Shown here: positions 43,019-52,388 of the stretch, piece after piece | Layout of the letters: each line of letters starts with the position of its first letter | How positions within the stretch are numbered: the stretch's first letter is position 1 | Origin: Thermoguttaceae bacterium | Lineage (GTDB): Bacteria; Planctomycetota; Planctomycetia; Pirellulales; Thermoguttaceae | Assembly: GCA_017557195.1 (NCBI GenBank) | Contig: JAFZAL010000034.1 | Coordinates: forward strand, 1 to 60,209 | DNA length: 60,209 nucleotides | Direction: 5' to 3' | The notes under the pieces: model-generated | Told to the model about the DNA's origin: nothing | What the model saw: only the letters and a program-made list of their open reading frames with translations | Database searches by the model: none | Position numbers and translations under genes: made by a program

Positions 43019-43091
43019 CGCCCGAACAAGGACTCGAACCTGGGACCCAGCGGTTAACAGCCGCTTGCTCTACCAACTGAGCTACTCGGGC
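43019..43091 (-). tRNA. tRNA-Asn (anticodon GTT)
   Basis: 73 nt on the minus strand. Acceptor stem GCCCGAG/TTCGGGC (one G-U pair), D-arm GCTCAGTTGGTAGAGC, anticodon loop CTGTTAA with GTT at 43056-43058, T-arm around GGTTCGAGT. Discriminator G; CCA is not encoded. One T-stem mismatch. It decodes AAC/AAU. Confidence 0.95.
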
Positions 43092-43203
43092 GTTTCTTAT
43101 TGGAAACGATGTTTCGCAAAAGATATAGACAATATACCACATTCCATCTCTCTTGCAAGAGGGGGTGGAAAGAATATCCCCCTTTTTTACAAAAAAATCT
43201 GGA

Positions 43204-43260
<57 letters not shown>

Positions 43261-43261
43261 A

Positions 43262-44302
43262 TTACAATGGTCTCGTAGTCGTAATCCAGAAAAACGGTTC
43301 GCCGTTCTCGTCCATGCGGAGTTCCGCCTTGAGCTTATGCGTTCTCAAAATTCTGTTAAGCAGGGATAAATAGGTTATTTTTTCTGCTGCAACGGTAACC
43401 TTAGCCGTGTCGAGGTCAATGCCGTACCGCGCCATGGCGTTGAGGTCATAGAGAACAGGAACGTCAATGCGCTCGGAAATGGAGTCCACCGCGTCGCGAA
43501 GCGGAACCGCCCTCATGTTGGCGGGAATCTTTTTGAGGATGTCCGGCAAAACCTCCGCTTCCAGCTTGTCGACTTTCGTTCCGATTGGCCATTGCTTGAC
43601 ATTGCGCTGCCCCGTTTCGATGGAATAGTACAACCGCCCGTTCGACTCGCGGGGGATCAAAGCCAGCCCCGCCGGGCGCAGAACGTAGGCCATTATCGTG
43701 CCCTTGGAAAGCGACGAAAGCTCTTCGTCAATGGGATCCAGCTCTTTCAAGGCTTTCACCTGTGCGGGAGAGATTTTAAACGGAGCCGACAGCCCGCGAG
43801 CGCATTTCTGAAGGATTTCCACCGGGGTAAGACCGGCGGTTTCCTCTTGCAGATTCTGCTTCATATCGATTAACAGCTGCTGCTGAAGCGGAATCGACAG
43901 CCCAAAGTCGCCCTGAACCGGCGCATTTTCAGCCTGTTTTTTCGCTTTCATCTTGCCGGGAAGCTCCCGAATCCACGTTGCCAACCCGGCGGAATCGCCG
44001 CAGCGAAACTGAGCGCCGTCCGGCATGAGAATCGTCCCGTAGGCGTCCATTGTTCCGATAACTTTCCAAACCGGCATGGCTTCCGTTCCCGATTCCGTTA
44101 TCGAAACTGCGTCGCCCGGTCGCTGATTGCGAAACTGAACAGCGGGCGCGTCTGTTTTAATCAGTTCCCTGCCCCAGGTATGCGGATGCTCTATCGACGC
44201 CCCGTCAAGCTGGATAATTTCCACCTGGACGACGTCCGCGTAAACGCTGGGAAGGACAAGCGTTAAAAATAATAACGATAAAACAATTCTATGGAATTTC
44301 AT
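43262..44302 (-). CDS. Exported protein of unknown function
   Basis: About 346 residues from the ATG at 44302 (MKFHRIVLSLLFLTLVLPSVYA signal peptide); an ATG 9 nt upstream is also in frame. The N-terminal domain (about 25-110) resembles short SH3-like sequences seen in planctomycete secreted proteins (QLDGASIEHPHTWGREL, QFRCGDSAGL). The C-terminal part (AVPLRDAVDSISERIDVPVLYDLNAMARYGID...) resembles secretin/STN-like beta-alpha segments. I do not recognise a named family. It lies 30 nt downstream of coaE on the same strand, so it is probably co-transcribed. Confidence 0.6.
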   Translation of the reverse strand: MKFHRIVLSLLFLTLVLPSVYADVVQVEIIQLDGASIEHPHTWGRELIKTDAPAVQFRNQRPGDAVSITESGTEAMPVWKVIGTMDAYGTILMPDGAQFRCGDSAGLATWIRELPGKMKAKKQAENAPVQGDFGLSIPLQQQLLIDMKQNLQEETAGLTPVEILQKCARGLSAPFKISPAQVKALKELDPIDEELSSLSKGTIMAYVLRPAGLALIPRESNGRLYYSIETGQRNVKQWPIGTKVDKLEAEVLPDILKKIPANMRAVPLRDAVDSISERIDVPVLYDLNAMARYGIDLDTAKVTVAAEKITYLSLLNRILRTHKLKAELRMDENGEPFFWITTTRPL

Positions 44303-44332
44303 AGTCGTCATAAATGGTTTGATTAATTGACG

Positions 44333-44929
44333 TTATACGCGCTTAAGCAGTTCTTCAACCGCTTTGACGGCGTCCTCTTTTTTGGCTAAACCGTCGAGCG
44401 TGAACTGGCAGCGCTTCTTTTTCTTTTTGATCGAAAACTGAGACGCTTCGCGCGCCCGGAATTCGGCTTCTGTCCAGCCGCGAGTCGTTTTCGCCCGTTC
44501 CAGACGAATTTCTTCCGGCGTGTCGATAAAGACAATCGCGTCGCACATCTTGTCCCAGCTTGCCTCGAGAAGCATAGCCGCGTCCAGAATAATATAGTAT
44601 ACGTCGTTGGACTCGCACTCGTCCAGAAAACGCTCAAAACGCTTTTTCAGAGGCGGGTAAATCAACGATTCCAAATACAGACGCTCCATGTCGGAGTCCT
44701 CCGTTCCCTGAAAAACGATTTGCGCCAACTTCGGTCGATTGACCGTTCCGTTGTCGTTGATAATTTCATCTCCCCAACGCTGACGGATTTTCTCTTTGAT
44801 AGTCCGCTCGTTGAGGACGTCGTGGGCAACCTCGTCCGCCTTAAACGTAACCGCGCCTTCAGACTCAAATATATCTGTATAAAATGACTTTCCGGACGCA
44901 ATGCCGCCGACAATTCCGATAACTTTCAT
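44333..44929 (-). CDS. coaE: Dephospho-CoA kinase
   Basis: 198 residues. The P-loop GGIASGKS (about 8-15) is followed by the CoaE signature FKADEVAHDVL (about 31-41), DAAMLLEASWDKMCDAIVFID (about 114-134) and RxxR-type motifs at the end of the lid (ERAKTTRGWTEAEFRAR). It phosphorylates the ribose of dephospho-CoA in the last step of CoA synthesis. Divergent from the lipoprotein gene at 45114. Confidence 0.93.
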   Translation of the reverse strand: MKVIGIVGGIASGKSFYTDIFESEGAVTFKADEVAHDVLNERTIKEKIRQRWGDEIINDNGTVNRPKLAQIVFQGTEDSDMERLYLESLIYPPLKKRFERFLDECESNDVYYIILDAAMLLEASWDKMCDAIVFIDTPEEIRLERAKTTRGWTEAEFRAREASQFSIKKKKKRCQFTLDGLAKKEDAVKAVEELLKRV

Positions 44930-45113
44930 AATTTATTAAAATTGCTCTTGTCTGTTTAGGGAAAAATCGCTACAGTATCAACATTGGTTAATTATATGTT
45001 AAGAGGTGAGAACCCTAAATTCCTCGTCTCTTATAACCGCCGATGGCGATAAATCAAAACTAACCATGGGGCGTGAAACGCTTCTATTATTACATATATC
45101 GAGATAAAAAGCA

Positions 45114-45785
45114 ATGGTAGAACACAAAAATTTTCCTCGAAAATGGTCAAATCCATTGATTTTGGCATTTGCCAGCTTTATGCTGATTTTAGGCGGATGT
45201 CAGCTTGTAACGACAGCGGTTATCCTCTTTAAAGGAACAGACGTACCCCCTCCCTGTAAAGAAAAACTGACCGGCAGGGTGGCTGTTCTATGCTGGACGG
45301 ATCCGTCGTTGACGTATACCGACAGCGACAACGCGAACGCGGTTGGTTCCGAGCTGAGTAAAAAAATTGATCTGAAACTTAATAACAAGAAAAAGAGTAA
45401 AATCACAATGGTTTCCCAACAGGAAGTTCGCAACCGATTGGATAACTATCCAGACAACATTACCGGTGAAGAGGATCTCATTGCGATTGCCAAAGACCTC
45501 GAGGCAGACTATCTCATCGGCGTCTACCTGATGTCTTTTGAATATCAGGAGGGCATAGGCGTCTACCAGGGCAAAGCTACCTACGCCGTTACGCTCATTA
45601 ACGGCAAGACGGGAGAAGTCGTCTACGACAACCAGGTTATTCCGCAGTACGTTTACCCGCCCAACAGAACCGTCAGTTCAGACGCGGTTAACGGAGCGCA
45701 ATTCCGCCGCGAGTACATTCAAAAACTGGCAGAACGCATCGGTTGGGAATTCTATCCTCACGATCGTTACGACATAGACATCTGA
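45114..45785 (+). CDS. Putative lipoprotein of unknown function
   Basis: 223 residues. A basic N-terminus and hydrophobic stretch (LILAFASFMLILGGC) end in a lipobox-like LGGC (about residue 26-29), so the mature protein may be lipid-anchored. The rest is a compact alpha/beta domain (about 45-215) with RVAVLCWTDPSLTYTDSDNANAV and LEADYLIGVYLMSFEYQEGIGVYQG, similar to short lipoproteins that carry a GNA1162/penicillin-binding-activator-like fold, but I cannot name it with confidence. It precedes the giant gene at 45852 by 66 nt and is probably in the same operon. Confidence 0.6.
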   Translation: MVEHKNFPRKWSNPLILAFASFMLILGGCQLVTTAVILFKGTDVPPPCKEKLTGRVAVLCWTDPSLTYTDSDNANAVGSELSKKIDLKLNNKKKSKITMVSQQEVRNRLDNYPDNITGEEDLIAIAKDLEADYLIGVYLMSFEYQEGIGVYQGKATYAVTLINGKTGEVVYDNQVIPQYVYPPNRTVSSDAVNGAQFRREYIQKLAERIGWEFYPHDRYDIDI

Positions 45786-45851
45786 TTTTAGGAGAATGGA
45801 AATATAATTCAGGGGCGGCGTCGTATTGCCGCCTGTTTCAGGAAAGAGGAC

Positions 45852-48800
45852 ATGCACAGCAGCTTTGACTTTCACATTTCGCGCGCGCGCGTATTAATAC
45901 GCGAGAAAACAGTCGCGGCGATTTTTGCAATCGCCGCGGCCGCGTTGTTTATGTTTGGAAGTCAAACGCGTTCCGTCGTTGAAGCTCAACAGACGCCTGC
46001 GTATTCGTACGCCGACAATAACGCGCTGTCTGACCTGGAATCGTCGTCGGCAGAAAACGCCAACTCGACAGCGTCGTTTCTTTCGCAATCTTCCCAGCCC
46101 GTGCCAAACTTCACGCCTTCTGAAGGCACAAGCGTTCCAACGGGTTTGCAAACGTGTACGTTTCGCATCGTCTGGACAGGACCGCGTCACACATGGCGGG
46201 GGCAGATTGAAGTCGTCAATCCGACCAACCCTTCCGCGCCGGGAACGATCACAGAAGCGACCTCGCTGGGACTGGAAGGAGATCAGGGCGCTGCCTATTC
46301 CCTTCGACAGGGCGTTCTGTTTATTCATCACCCGTCAGCGCAAGACTACAATGGATACCACGTTTGTGCAACCGGTCAGCAAGGCTGTGTAGTCCGAATC
46401 ACGCTTGCCGCTGACGATCAGGCGCCGCAATCCTTTGATATTCGTTGGGACGACCTGTTCTATCAGGCGCTGCAGTTCAACGTTTTTGACGCCAAAGCGA
46501 CCCTTTGTCGGACGTCAGGAGACTACCTGCGTCTTAATATCAATCGCGACAACATGGTTTACTCTCCGGGAGAAATCTTTACCGCCAGATTGACGCCGTA
46601 TAAACTGACTGCAGAGAGAATTACAAACTACAATCCGGCAACAATCAAGGTGCGATTGCAGCATGCGCGAGAGAATTTCGAGTTCTACGAAAAAGAATAT
46701 GTCTGGACTCCGGAAACCGGCGGAGACATCCTTCTCAATATTACCCTGCCGCAGGAAGAAGGCGTTTACAACGTCGTTATAACAGCCAGCTGCAGTAAAA
46801 CCGGACCGATTCTGCCCCGCGTAACGGGAGCCTTCAACAAGCAGCTGGAAAACGCGCATTTGCAGACTCCGCGAGAACTGGCGTCTCGCAAGGTTCAGCT
46901 GGCGATTATTGACCCGACGAACGCGCCCTCGGAACAAACCGGACCGATGGAAACGCGTCTGGTTGCGGAAATCGACCCGGCAAACCCTCGATGGTGGGAA
47001 CCGCTGGAGCGCTTGTCCCAATTCCCTTTAGGTCTGCGCGGAAAGCAGTGGGAATATCCGCTGGGAAATGGAAGCGCGCGCGTTTCGCAATGCGAGCTGG
47101 GTTCTGTCACAGAATTGGCGGCGAACCGTCCCGGCGAAAATCCATGCTGGGAAGCGTACACGTTCCCGGTGGAAAGAATCGGCGTTCCGCATATTCTGGA
47201 AATTGAATACCCTTCCGATTCCGAACAGACAACGGGAATCAGCATTATCGAGCCCAACGCCGCCGGCGCGATTACATCCGGCAACGTCGATTCGGGATTT
47301 CATATTTCATCCGATTCGTTACAGTCGTTAGACAGGCCGTCATGGAAAACGCATAAAATCGTCTTCTGGCCTCGAACGAAGTCGCCCGTCGTTGTAATCT
47401 ACAACCTTCGGGAAGACGTCGTTTCCCGATACGGCAAGATTCGGGTCATGTCGGTTGCCGGGAAACTGCCGCAAATGTATTCTGGAACCGCTCCGCGACT
47501 CTTGGCGGCGTATCTGGACAGACCGCAGTTTCCAGCAATGTTTTCCGCAAAGAAATCGGCGGAAGAAAATGCAAGCATGGCTCTGGACAGCTGGGAAACG
47601 TTCTATGAAGGCGCCTCGCGCATGGTGGAATACCTCAATTACGTTGGATACAACGGCGCGATGATTTCCGTCAACAGCGATGGAAGCGCCATCTGGCCCT
47701 GCCCTGAACTGGTTCCAACTCCTCGATACGACACCGGCGTCTTTTCACAAAGCTGTTCAGACCCCGTCAAAAAAGACGTTTTGGAAGCCCTGCTGAGAAT
47801 GTTCGACCGGCAAAAAATGCGTCTTGTTCCTGCTATGGAAATAGCCCAGCCGGTTCCGGATTTGGAAGCCAAAGTTCACGCCCGCGATGCGCAGACGTCT
47901 GGACTGCAATGGATTGGTCCGGACGGCAAATCGATTTTGTCCGCCTACCCGCCGGAAAACGGCGCGGCAATGTACTATAACATTTTACATCCGGAAGTTC
48001 AGCAGTTCGTTCTGGATTTGGTTTCGCATCTGACGACTCGTTACAAGAACCACCCGTCGTTCACAGGGCTGGGGCTGCAATTGACCGACAATTCCTGGCT
48101 GGTTCTTCCGCCGCCGCAATGGGGAATGGACGACGAAACCATTCGACGCTTTTCCGCCGAAACCGGCATTAACGTTCCCGGCGAAGGCGCTCAGCGATTT
48201 CAGGTTCGAGCGCGCTACCTAAACGGACCGGCGCAGCTGCAATGGCTTAAATGGAGAAGCGACAAACTGTCTGAATTCTATTGCAAACTTCGCGACAGGC
48301 TGCAAGCCGACGGCGTCAATCGAAAGCTGTATCTTTCAGGAGCAAAGCTGTTTACTCGCTGCCATCGTCCTGTACTGCTGCCGAGAATTCCTCAAACAAC
48401 GGGCGTTGAAAACGCGATGCTTCAATGCGGATTGGGACCGGACTTTGGTCTTGGCCTGAAGCATGATATTGTACTTATGTACACACAGCGCGTCATCAAC
48501 GGGCAAACGCTTCGGCAATCGGCGACAGAACGGCAATGGAACGTCCTGCCAAACGTCGACGCCTTTTTTGATTCCCGCAGCGGACAACGAATTCAAGCCA
48601 GTCTGTTTTATCATCCCAGTCACACAGTTCGGCTGACGGACTTCGAAAAGAAATCTCCGTATACGCCAACGACCGCTCTTCTCAACAGCGTCCCGACTCC
48701 AGCGGGAATTGAAAACCGAAACCGGTTTATTCAAAGTCTCGCTTTGTGGGACACGCAGGAGTTTTTCGACGGCGGCTGGACGTTAGCCATTGGCGAAGAA

Positions 48801-50297
48801 GAATCTGTCGTCAACACGATGGCGGCGTTTCGATGTTTGGCAAACCGTCCGTATAATGAGGCAATAGGCAGTAGGCAAGAGGCAGTAGAAGAAATGTCGC
48901 AAAGCGCCTCACAAAATCCTCTCGCAACTCGCAACTCGCAACTCGCAACTAGTCGAGCCATCGTTTGCCGCTGGATTTCCGACGGACAATCTACGTGGGC
49001 GTACGCCGTCAATACAACGCCATATCGAATTGCCGGAAAGATCAAGCTCAATCCTGTCGCATCTAACGGAATGACTCCGCCTGCACGGTACGCTCTGGAT
49101 AACGTCCTTTATCGATTTTCTGAACTCAGCAACAAAGGCGCCGCCTGTATCGATAACGTCCCGGAATTGATTTACGAAAACAATCAGCTTGTTTGGCGAA
49201 GTTCATTCGCGCCTTTTGAAACGCAGGTCGTTCGATTCAATGCGCCAATTCAGCCTGACCGACCAAATGTCGCCTGGAGCGAGCAAACTATCAATCAGAT
49301 TAAAAAGAATCTTATCGATCTTGCCAATCGGGCGAACGCTCTCAAGACGGCAAAGACGATGAGAATTCTCGACAACCCGGACTTCGAACTTCCCGCCAAC
49401 AGTTCAGAGCCGATTCCCAAATGGTTCGTTTGGAAAAGCCCAAATCAACCGGAGAATTCAGCGTCAGGCGCAACGGTCGATTACCGAACGGCAATGAGCG
49501 GAAAGAGTTCTCTGCACCTTGTCTGCGACGGCTGGCCGACCGCGGTTTACAGTAAAGAAATCGCCGCTGACGCCACAGGACGATTCACCGTGAGCATATG
49601 GGTCAAAAAGAATCCAAACGTTCCCCTGAAATGCTTTATTCGCGCCAAATGCGGGAATAAAAACGTCTATCGTGAAATGCTACTTTATCAAGAGCCCGAA
49701 AACTCCGGCGTTAATCAGCAGGGAGAATGGCGGCAGTTTATTTTCCATGCCAACGATTTGCCGTTGGAAAACATGGATAATATGTGCATTGGATTCGAAC
49801 TCTCCAAACAGGGAGAAGCGTGGATTGACAACCTCAATATTTCCGACCTCTATTTTTCAGAGTACGAACAACAGGAACTGTACAAATTCCTTCTTCCGCT
49901 CAACGCTAAATTCACTCAGGGAGAATTGGAATACTGCTGGCAGTATCAGAAAGGTTATTGGTCGCAATTCCTCAAAGACTGCGTCGAATTGAGAAACGTT
50001 CCCAGCGCTCCGATAGCGGCTGTCGCTCCGTACAATGGCGCAGTTGGACAATCCGCCAACGCGTTTGGTTCAAATTCAATTCCCGCTCCGGCAAAAACGC
50101 AGTCTGCTGCGCCGCCCATTCAGGTCAGCGGAACGCCAAAGAAAAACCTGTTTGGCTTGGGGAAGAATCAGAACGTCGCCGTACCGACGCCAAACCAGTC
50201 TGCGCCGACGTCAGAATCGCCAGCCCCACAATCCAAAAAAGAACCGGAAAAGAAAACGCTTTGGCAGAAAGCAACCGATTTGTGGCCGTGGAAATAG
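45852..50297 (+). CDS. Giant secreted protein with glycoside-hydrolase-like (family 10-like) barrel
   Basis: 1481 residues with a long N-region and membrane/signal segment (about 16-45). After beta-sandwich-like domains (about 70-560), a TIM-barrel-like region follows (about 590-850), with YVGYNGAMISV, HPSFTGLGLQLTDNSW and WLKWRSDKLSEFY, resembling planctomycete glycosyl-hydrolase-like proteins. Further beta-rich domains include a carbohydrate-binding-like one (about 1180-1340), and the tail is Pro/Ser/Gln-rich (about 1400-1481) ending in KKTLWQKATDLWPWK. Residues about 1003-1034 are translated heptamer repeats. Start supported by GAGG before the ATG. Substrate unknown. Confidence 0.7.
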   Translation: MHSSFDFHISRARVLIREKTVAAIFAIAAAALFMFGSQTRSVVEAQQTPAYSYADNNALSDLESSSAENANSTASFLSQSSQPVPNFTPSEGTSVPTGLQTCTFRIVWTGPRHTWRGQIEVVNPTNPSAPGTITEATSLGLEGDQGAAYSLRQGVLFIHHPSAQDYNGYHVCATGQQGCVVRITLAADDQAPQSFDIRWDDLFYQALQFNVFDAKATLCRTSGDYLRLNINRDNMVYSPGEIFTARLTPYKLTAERITNYNPATIKVRLQHARENFEFYEKEYVWTPETGGDILLNITLPQEEGVYNVVITASCSKTGPILPRVTGAFNKQLENAHLQTPRELASRKVQLAIIDPTNAPSEQTGPMETRLVAEIDPANPRWWEPLERLSQFPLGLRGKQWEYPLGNGSARVSQCELGSVTELAANRPGENPCWEAYTFPVERIGVPHILEIEYPSDSEQTTGISIIEPNAAGAITSGNVDSGFHISSDSLQSLDRPSWKTHKIVFWPRTKSPVVVIYNLREDVVSRYGKIRVMSVAGKLPQMYSGTAPRLLAAYLDRPQFPAMFSAKKSAEENASMALDSWETFYEGASRMVEYLNYVGYNGAMISVNSDGSAIWPCPELVPTPRYDTGVFSQSCSDPVKKDVLEALLRMFDRQKMRLVPAMEIAQPVPDLEAKVHARDAQTSGLQWIGPDGKSILSAYPPENGAAMYYNILHPEVQQFVLDLVSHLTTRYKNHPSFTGLGLQLTDNSWLVLPPPQWGMDDETIRRFSAETGINVPGEGAQRFQVRARYLNGPAQLQWLKWRSDKLSEFYCKLRDRLQADGVNRKLYLSGAKLFTRCHRPVLLPRIPQTTGVENAMLQCGLGPDFGLGLKHDIVLMYTQRVINGQTLRQSATERQWNVLPNVDAFFDSRSGQRIQASLFYHPSHTVRLTDFEKKSPYTPTTALLNSVPTPAGIENRNRFIQSLALWDTQEFFDGGWTLAIGEEESVVNTMAAFRCLANRPYNEAIGSRQEAVEEMSQSASQNPLATRNSQLATSRAIVCRWISDGQSTWAYAVNTTPYRIAGKIKLNPVASNGMTPPARYALDNVLYRFSELSNKGAACIDNVPELIYENNQLVWRSSFAPFETQVVRFNAPIQPDRPNVAWSEQTINQIKKNLIDLANRANALKTAKTMRILDNPDFELPANSSEPIPKWFVWKSPNQPENSASGATVDYRTAMSGKSSLHLVCDGWPTAVYSKEIAADATGRFTVSIWVKKNPNVPLKCFIRAKCGNKNVYREMLLYQEPENSGVNQQGEWRQFIFHANDLPLENMDNMCIGFELSKQGEAWIDNLNISDLYFSEYEQQELYKFLLPLNAKFTQGELEYCWQYQKGYWSQFLKDCVELRNVPSAPIAAVAPYNGAVGQSANAFGSNSIPAPAKTQSAAPPIQVSGTPKKNLFGLGKNQNVAVPTPNQSAPTSESPAPQSKKEPEKKTLWQKATDLWPWK
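48858..48953. repeat. Heptamer repeat inside the giant ORF
   Basis: GAGGCAATA/GGCAGTA/GGCAAGA/GGCAGTA, then a 33-nt segment with GCAAAGCGCCTCA (also at 28244-28258, opposite strand), then ATCCTCTCGCAACT plus CGCAACT units. It is translated without a stop (NEAIGSRQEAVEE, then NPLATRNSQLATS). As in the helicase, GGCAAGA replaces a unit that would give an in-frame TAG. Confidence 0.9.
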
Positions 50298-50351
50298 CTG
50301 CAAAACAACAATTCGACAGATTCTCGCAATCCGTTATTCCTCAACTTTATC

Positions 50352-51473
50352 ATGACATCTCAGAATTCCCCTGTTTCCTGGCGTCCGTCCGGCTCGATTG
50401 AAGCGTTAAAACTGCGCGCTGAACTGCTCAAACGGGCAAGAAGCTATTTCGATTCCCTGAACTACACAGAAGTTCAGACGCCGGTCATTTCTCGCGATAC
50501 AACCATCGACCGCTGGCTGGAACCGATGACGATAAAAACGGACGTTGAGATTTCCGACGCCCGCCCCGCCTCGCCGGTTTTTCTGCAGACGTCGCCGGAA
50601 TTCGCCATGAAACGGCTTTTGGCGGCAGGCATGGGATCAATCTACCAAATCTGCCCCGCGTTTCGAGACGGGGAATACGGTCAGCGTCACAACCCGGAGT
50701 TCACGATTATCGAATGGTACGGCGTCGGCGACGATTTCGACGCCGGCATGACCGTTCTGGAAGGGCTTTGTCAAACGCTGCTCAAAGAGCGATTGACCGT
50801 TCAGACGCCCCAGCGGATTTCCTATCGAGACGCATTTCTCCGATACGCCGGTCTTGACCCGTTTGTCGCGTCCATGGAACAGATTCGAAATTACTGTCAG
50901 ACGGAAAACCTGGGCATTCCAGAGGGCTTCGACCCGGACGACCGCGATTCCTGGCTGGACGTGATTCTGTCGGAAAAAGTTCAGGTCAAGCTGGGATTCA
51001 ACAACGACGCCCCGGATCAATGGCGTCCGACGGTTCTGTACCATTATCCGGCGACGCAGTCCGCATTGGCAAAAGTGGTTGACGCGCCGTACGGGGCGGT
51101 TGCCGAACGATTCGAGCTTTTTGTCGGCGGGGTGGAACTGGCGAACGGGTATCACGAACTGGCGGACGCAGACGAGCTGGCGCGGCGTCACGAATTCACC
51201 AACCGTCAGCGCGTCGCAGACGGACACGCGCCCCTGCCGCCGAACTCAATACTCCTCGACGCCCTCCATGCCGACAGGGTCGGCTCCCAATTGGAAGAGG
51301 GTAACGCCGAAAACGGCTTGTTCGGAAGCAAAACATCATCCTCTCGCCCGTGTCCAGCGCCCGGCTTCCCCCCCTGCGCCGGCTGCGCGCTGGGCTTCGA
51401 CCGCGCCGTCATGCTCGCCTTTGGAACCCGCGACCTGCGCGACGTCCTCGCCTTCGACTGGGGGAGAGCGTAG
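50352..51473 (+). CDS. epmA: EF-P lysine aminoacylase EpmA (GenX/PoxA family)
   Basis: 373 residues, a class II aminoacyl-tRNA synthetase core without an anticodon-binding domain, as in EpmA. Motif 2 is FRDGEYGQRHNPEFTIIEWY, and the active-site segment ELANGYHELAD and the motif 3 region CALGFDRAVMLAFG are present. It activates beta-lysine and ligates it to EF-P. Between LDALHAD and PGFPPCAGCALGFDR it has about 30 extra residues (RVGSQLEEGNAENG...SSRPCPA), which shorter homologues lack. It lies 20 kb from efp and epmB. The 67-bp palindromic module (51491-51557) follows the stop. Confidence 0.92.
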   Translation: MTSQNSPVSWRPSGSIEALKLRAELLKRARSYFDSLNYTEVQTPVISRDTTIDRWLEPMTIKTDVEISDARPASPVFLQTSPEFAMKRLLAAGMGSIYQICPAFRDGEYGQRHNPEFTIIEWYGVGDDFDAGMTVLEGLCQTLLKERLTVQTPQRISYRDAFLRYAGLDPFVASMEQIRNYCQTENLGIPEGFDPDDRDSWLDVILSEKVQVKLGFNNDAPDQWRPTVLYHYPATQSALAKVVDAPYGAVAERFELFVGGVELANGYHELADADELARRHEFTNRQRVADGHAPLPPNSILLDALHADRVGSQLEEGNAENGLFGSKTSSSRPCPAPGFPPCAGCALGFDRAVMLAFGTRDLRDVLAFDWGRA

Positions 51474-51490
51474 CCAATTCGGAATTACAT

Positions 51491-51557
51491 ACGGGGGGCG
51501 GGTATTACCCGCCTAAAAACAATCAACCTTTGATTTCGCGGACAATGTCCGCTCCCC
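51491..51557. repeat. 67-bp dispersed double-palindrome module, copy 2
   Basis: Same sequence as 8093-8159 apart from the central spacer (about 19 nt, 51520-51535). Located between epmA and the alpha/beta hydrolase gene. Confidence 0.85.
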
Positions 51558-51578
51558 AGATAAGTCCATTACGAATTC

Positions 51579-52283
51579 ATGAAACTGTTTTTATTTCCCG
51601 GACTGGGGTGTACTGAAGATTTGTTTGTCTTGCAGAAGCAGGCGTTGAGCGACGTCGTTGACGTGGTTGTCCCGAAATGGATTGAGCCGCAGCGGGGGGA
51701 GACGCTCAAAGAGTTTGCTCTGCGGTGGGCGGAGGAAGTCTATAAGCAGTATTTTGACCCGGAAAACGGGGCGGCGGAAAACGCCTGTTACGTCGGCGGG
51801 CTGTCGTTTGGCGGAATGGTCTCGCCGATTATCGGAGGGTATCTGGCTGAACGCGGCGTCGACGTCCGCGGCTGTTTTCTTCTGGCGTCAATTCGCGGCG
51901 GAACGGAAATCCCGCCGGTTTCCCGAGCCATTTGGAAGTTCTCCTGCTGGCTGCCCAACGGCAACTGGGATTTGGTAAAACTCTGGGCGCGATACCAAAT
52001 CTGGGTTCGAGGAAAACGGATTACTTTTCTTGCTCAAAATCTTCTCACCCAGCTTATCGACAGCCCGGTGCAGCGCAGTTATTACGTTTTAAGGATGATC
52101 TGCGCCTGGCACGACCAGCCAGTCGATTACCCGTTTCCGATTTGGCATTTGCATGGCTCGGCTGACCGTCTTCTGCCAGTTCGATACACGCACCCGGACG
52201 AAATCGTCAAAGGCGCCGGGCACGTCCTTGCCCTGCTCTGCCCGGAAGAAGTCAATCGGTTTATCCGTCAGCGTATTTCCTGA
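51579..52283 (+). CDS. Alpha/beta hydrolase
   Basis: 234 residues. Nucleophile elbow GGLSFGGM (about 69-76, GxSxG), N-terminal strand KLFLFPGLGCTEDLF (oxyanion-hole region), Asp near DRLLPVRY (about 194-201) and His near GAGHVLALL (about 211-219) complete the triad. Cytoplasmic, no signal peptide. Substrate unknown; an esterase or thioesterase is likely. Confidence 0.8.
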   Translation: MKLFLFPGLGCTEDLFVLQKQALSDVVDVVVPKWIEPQRGETLKEFALRWAEEVYKQYFDPENGAAENACYVGGLSFGGMVSPIIGGYLAERGVDVRGCFLLASIRGGTEIPPVSRAIWKFSCWLPNGNWDLVKLWARYQIWVRGKRITFLAQNLLTQLIDSPVQRSYYVLRMICAWHDQPVDYPFPIWHLHGSADRLLPVRYTHPDEIVKGAGHVLALLCPEEVNRFIRQRIS

Positions 52284-52362
52284 TTTTCGAGTATTTAATT
52301 TACATCCCCCCTCTTTTATCTCAAATCAGAGCTTGTATAATACGAACTAAAAGCTAACTGTC

Positions 52363-52386
52363 CAAATACTACTGCCTACTGCCTTC
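52363..52386. repeat. Short heptamer repeat before the TIM-barrel gene
   Basis: TACTACTGCCTACTGCC in front of the ATG at 52389; a single arm without its partner. Confidence 0.6.
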
Positions 52387-52388
52387 CC

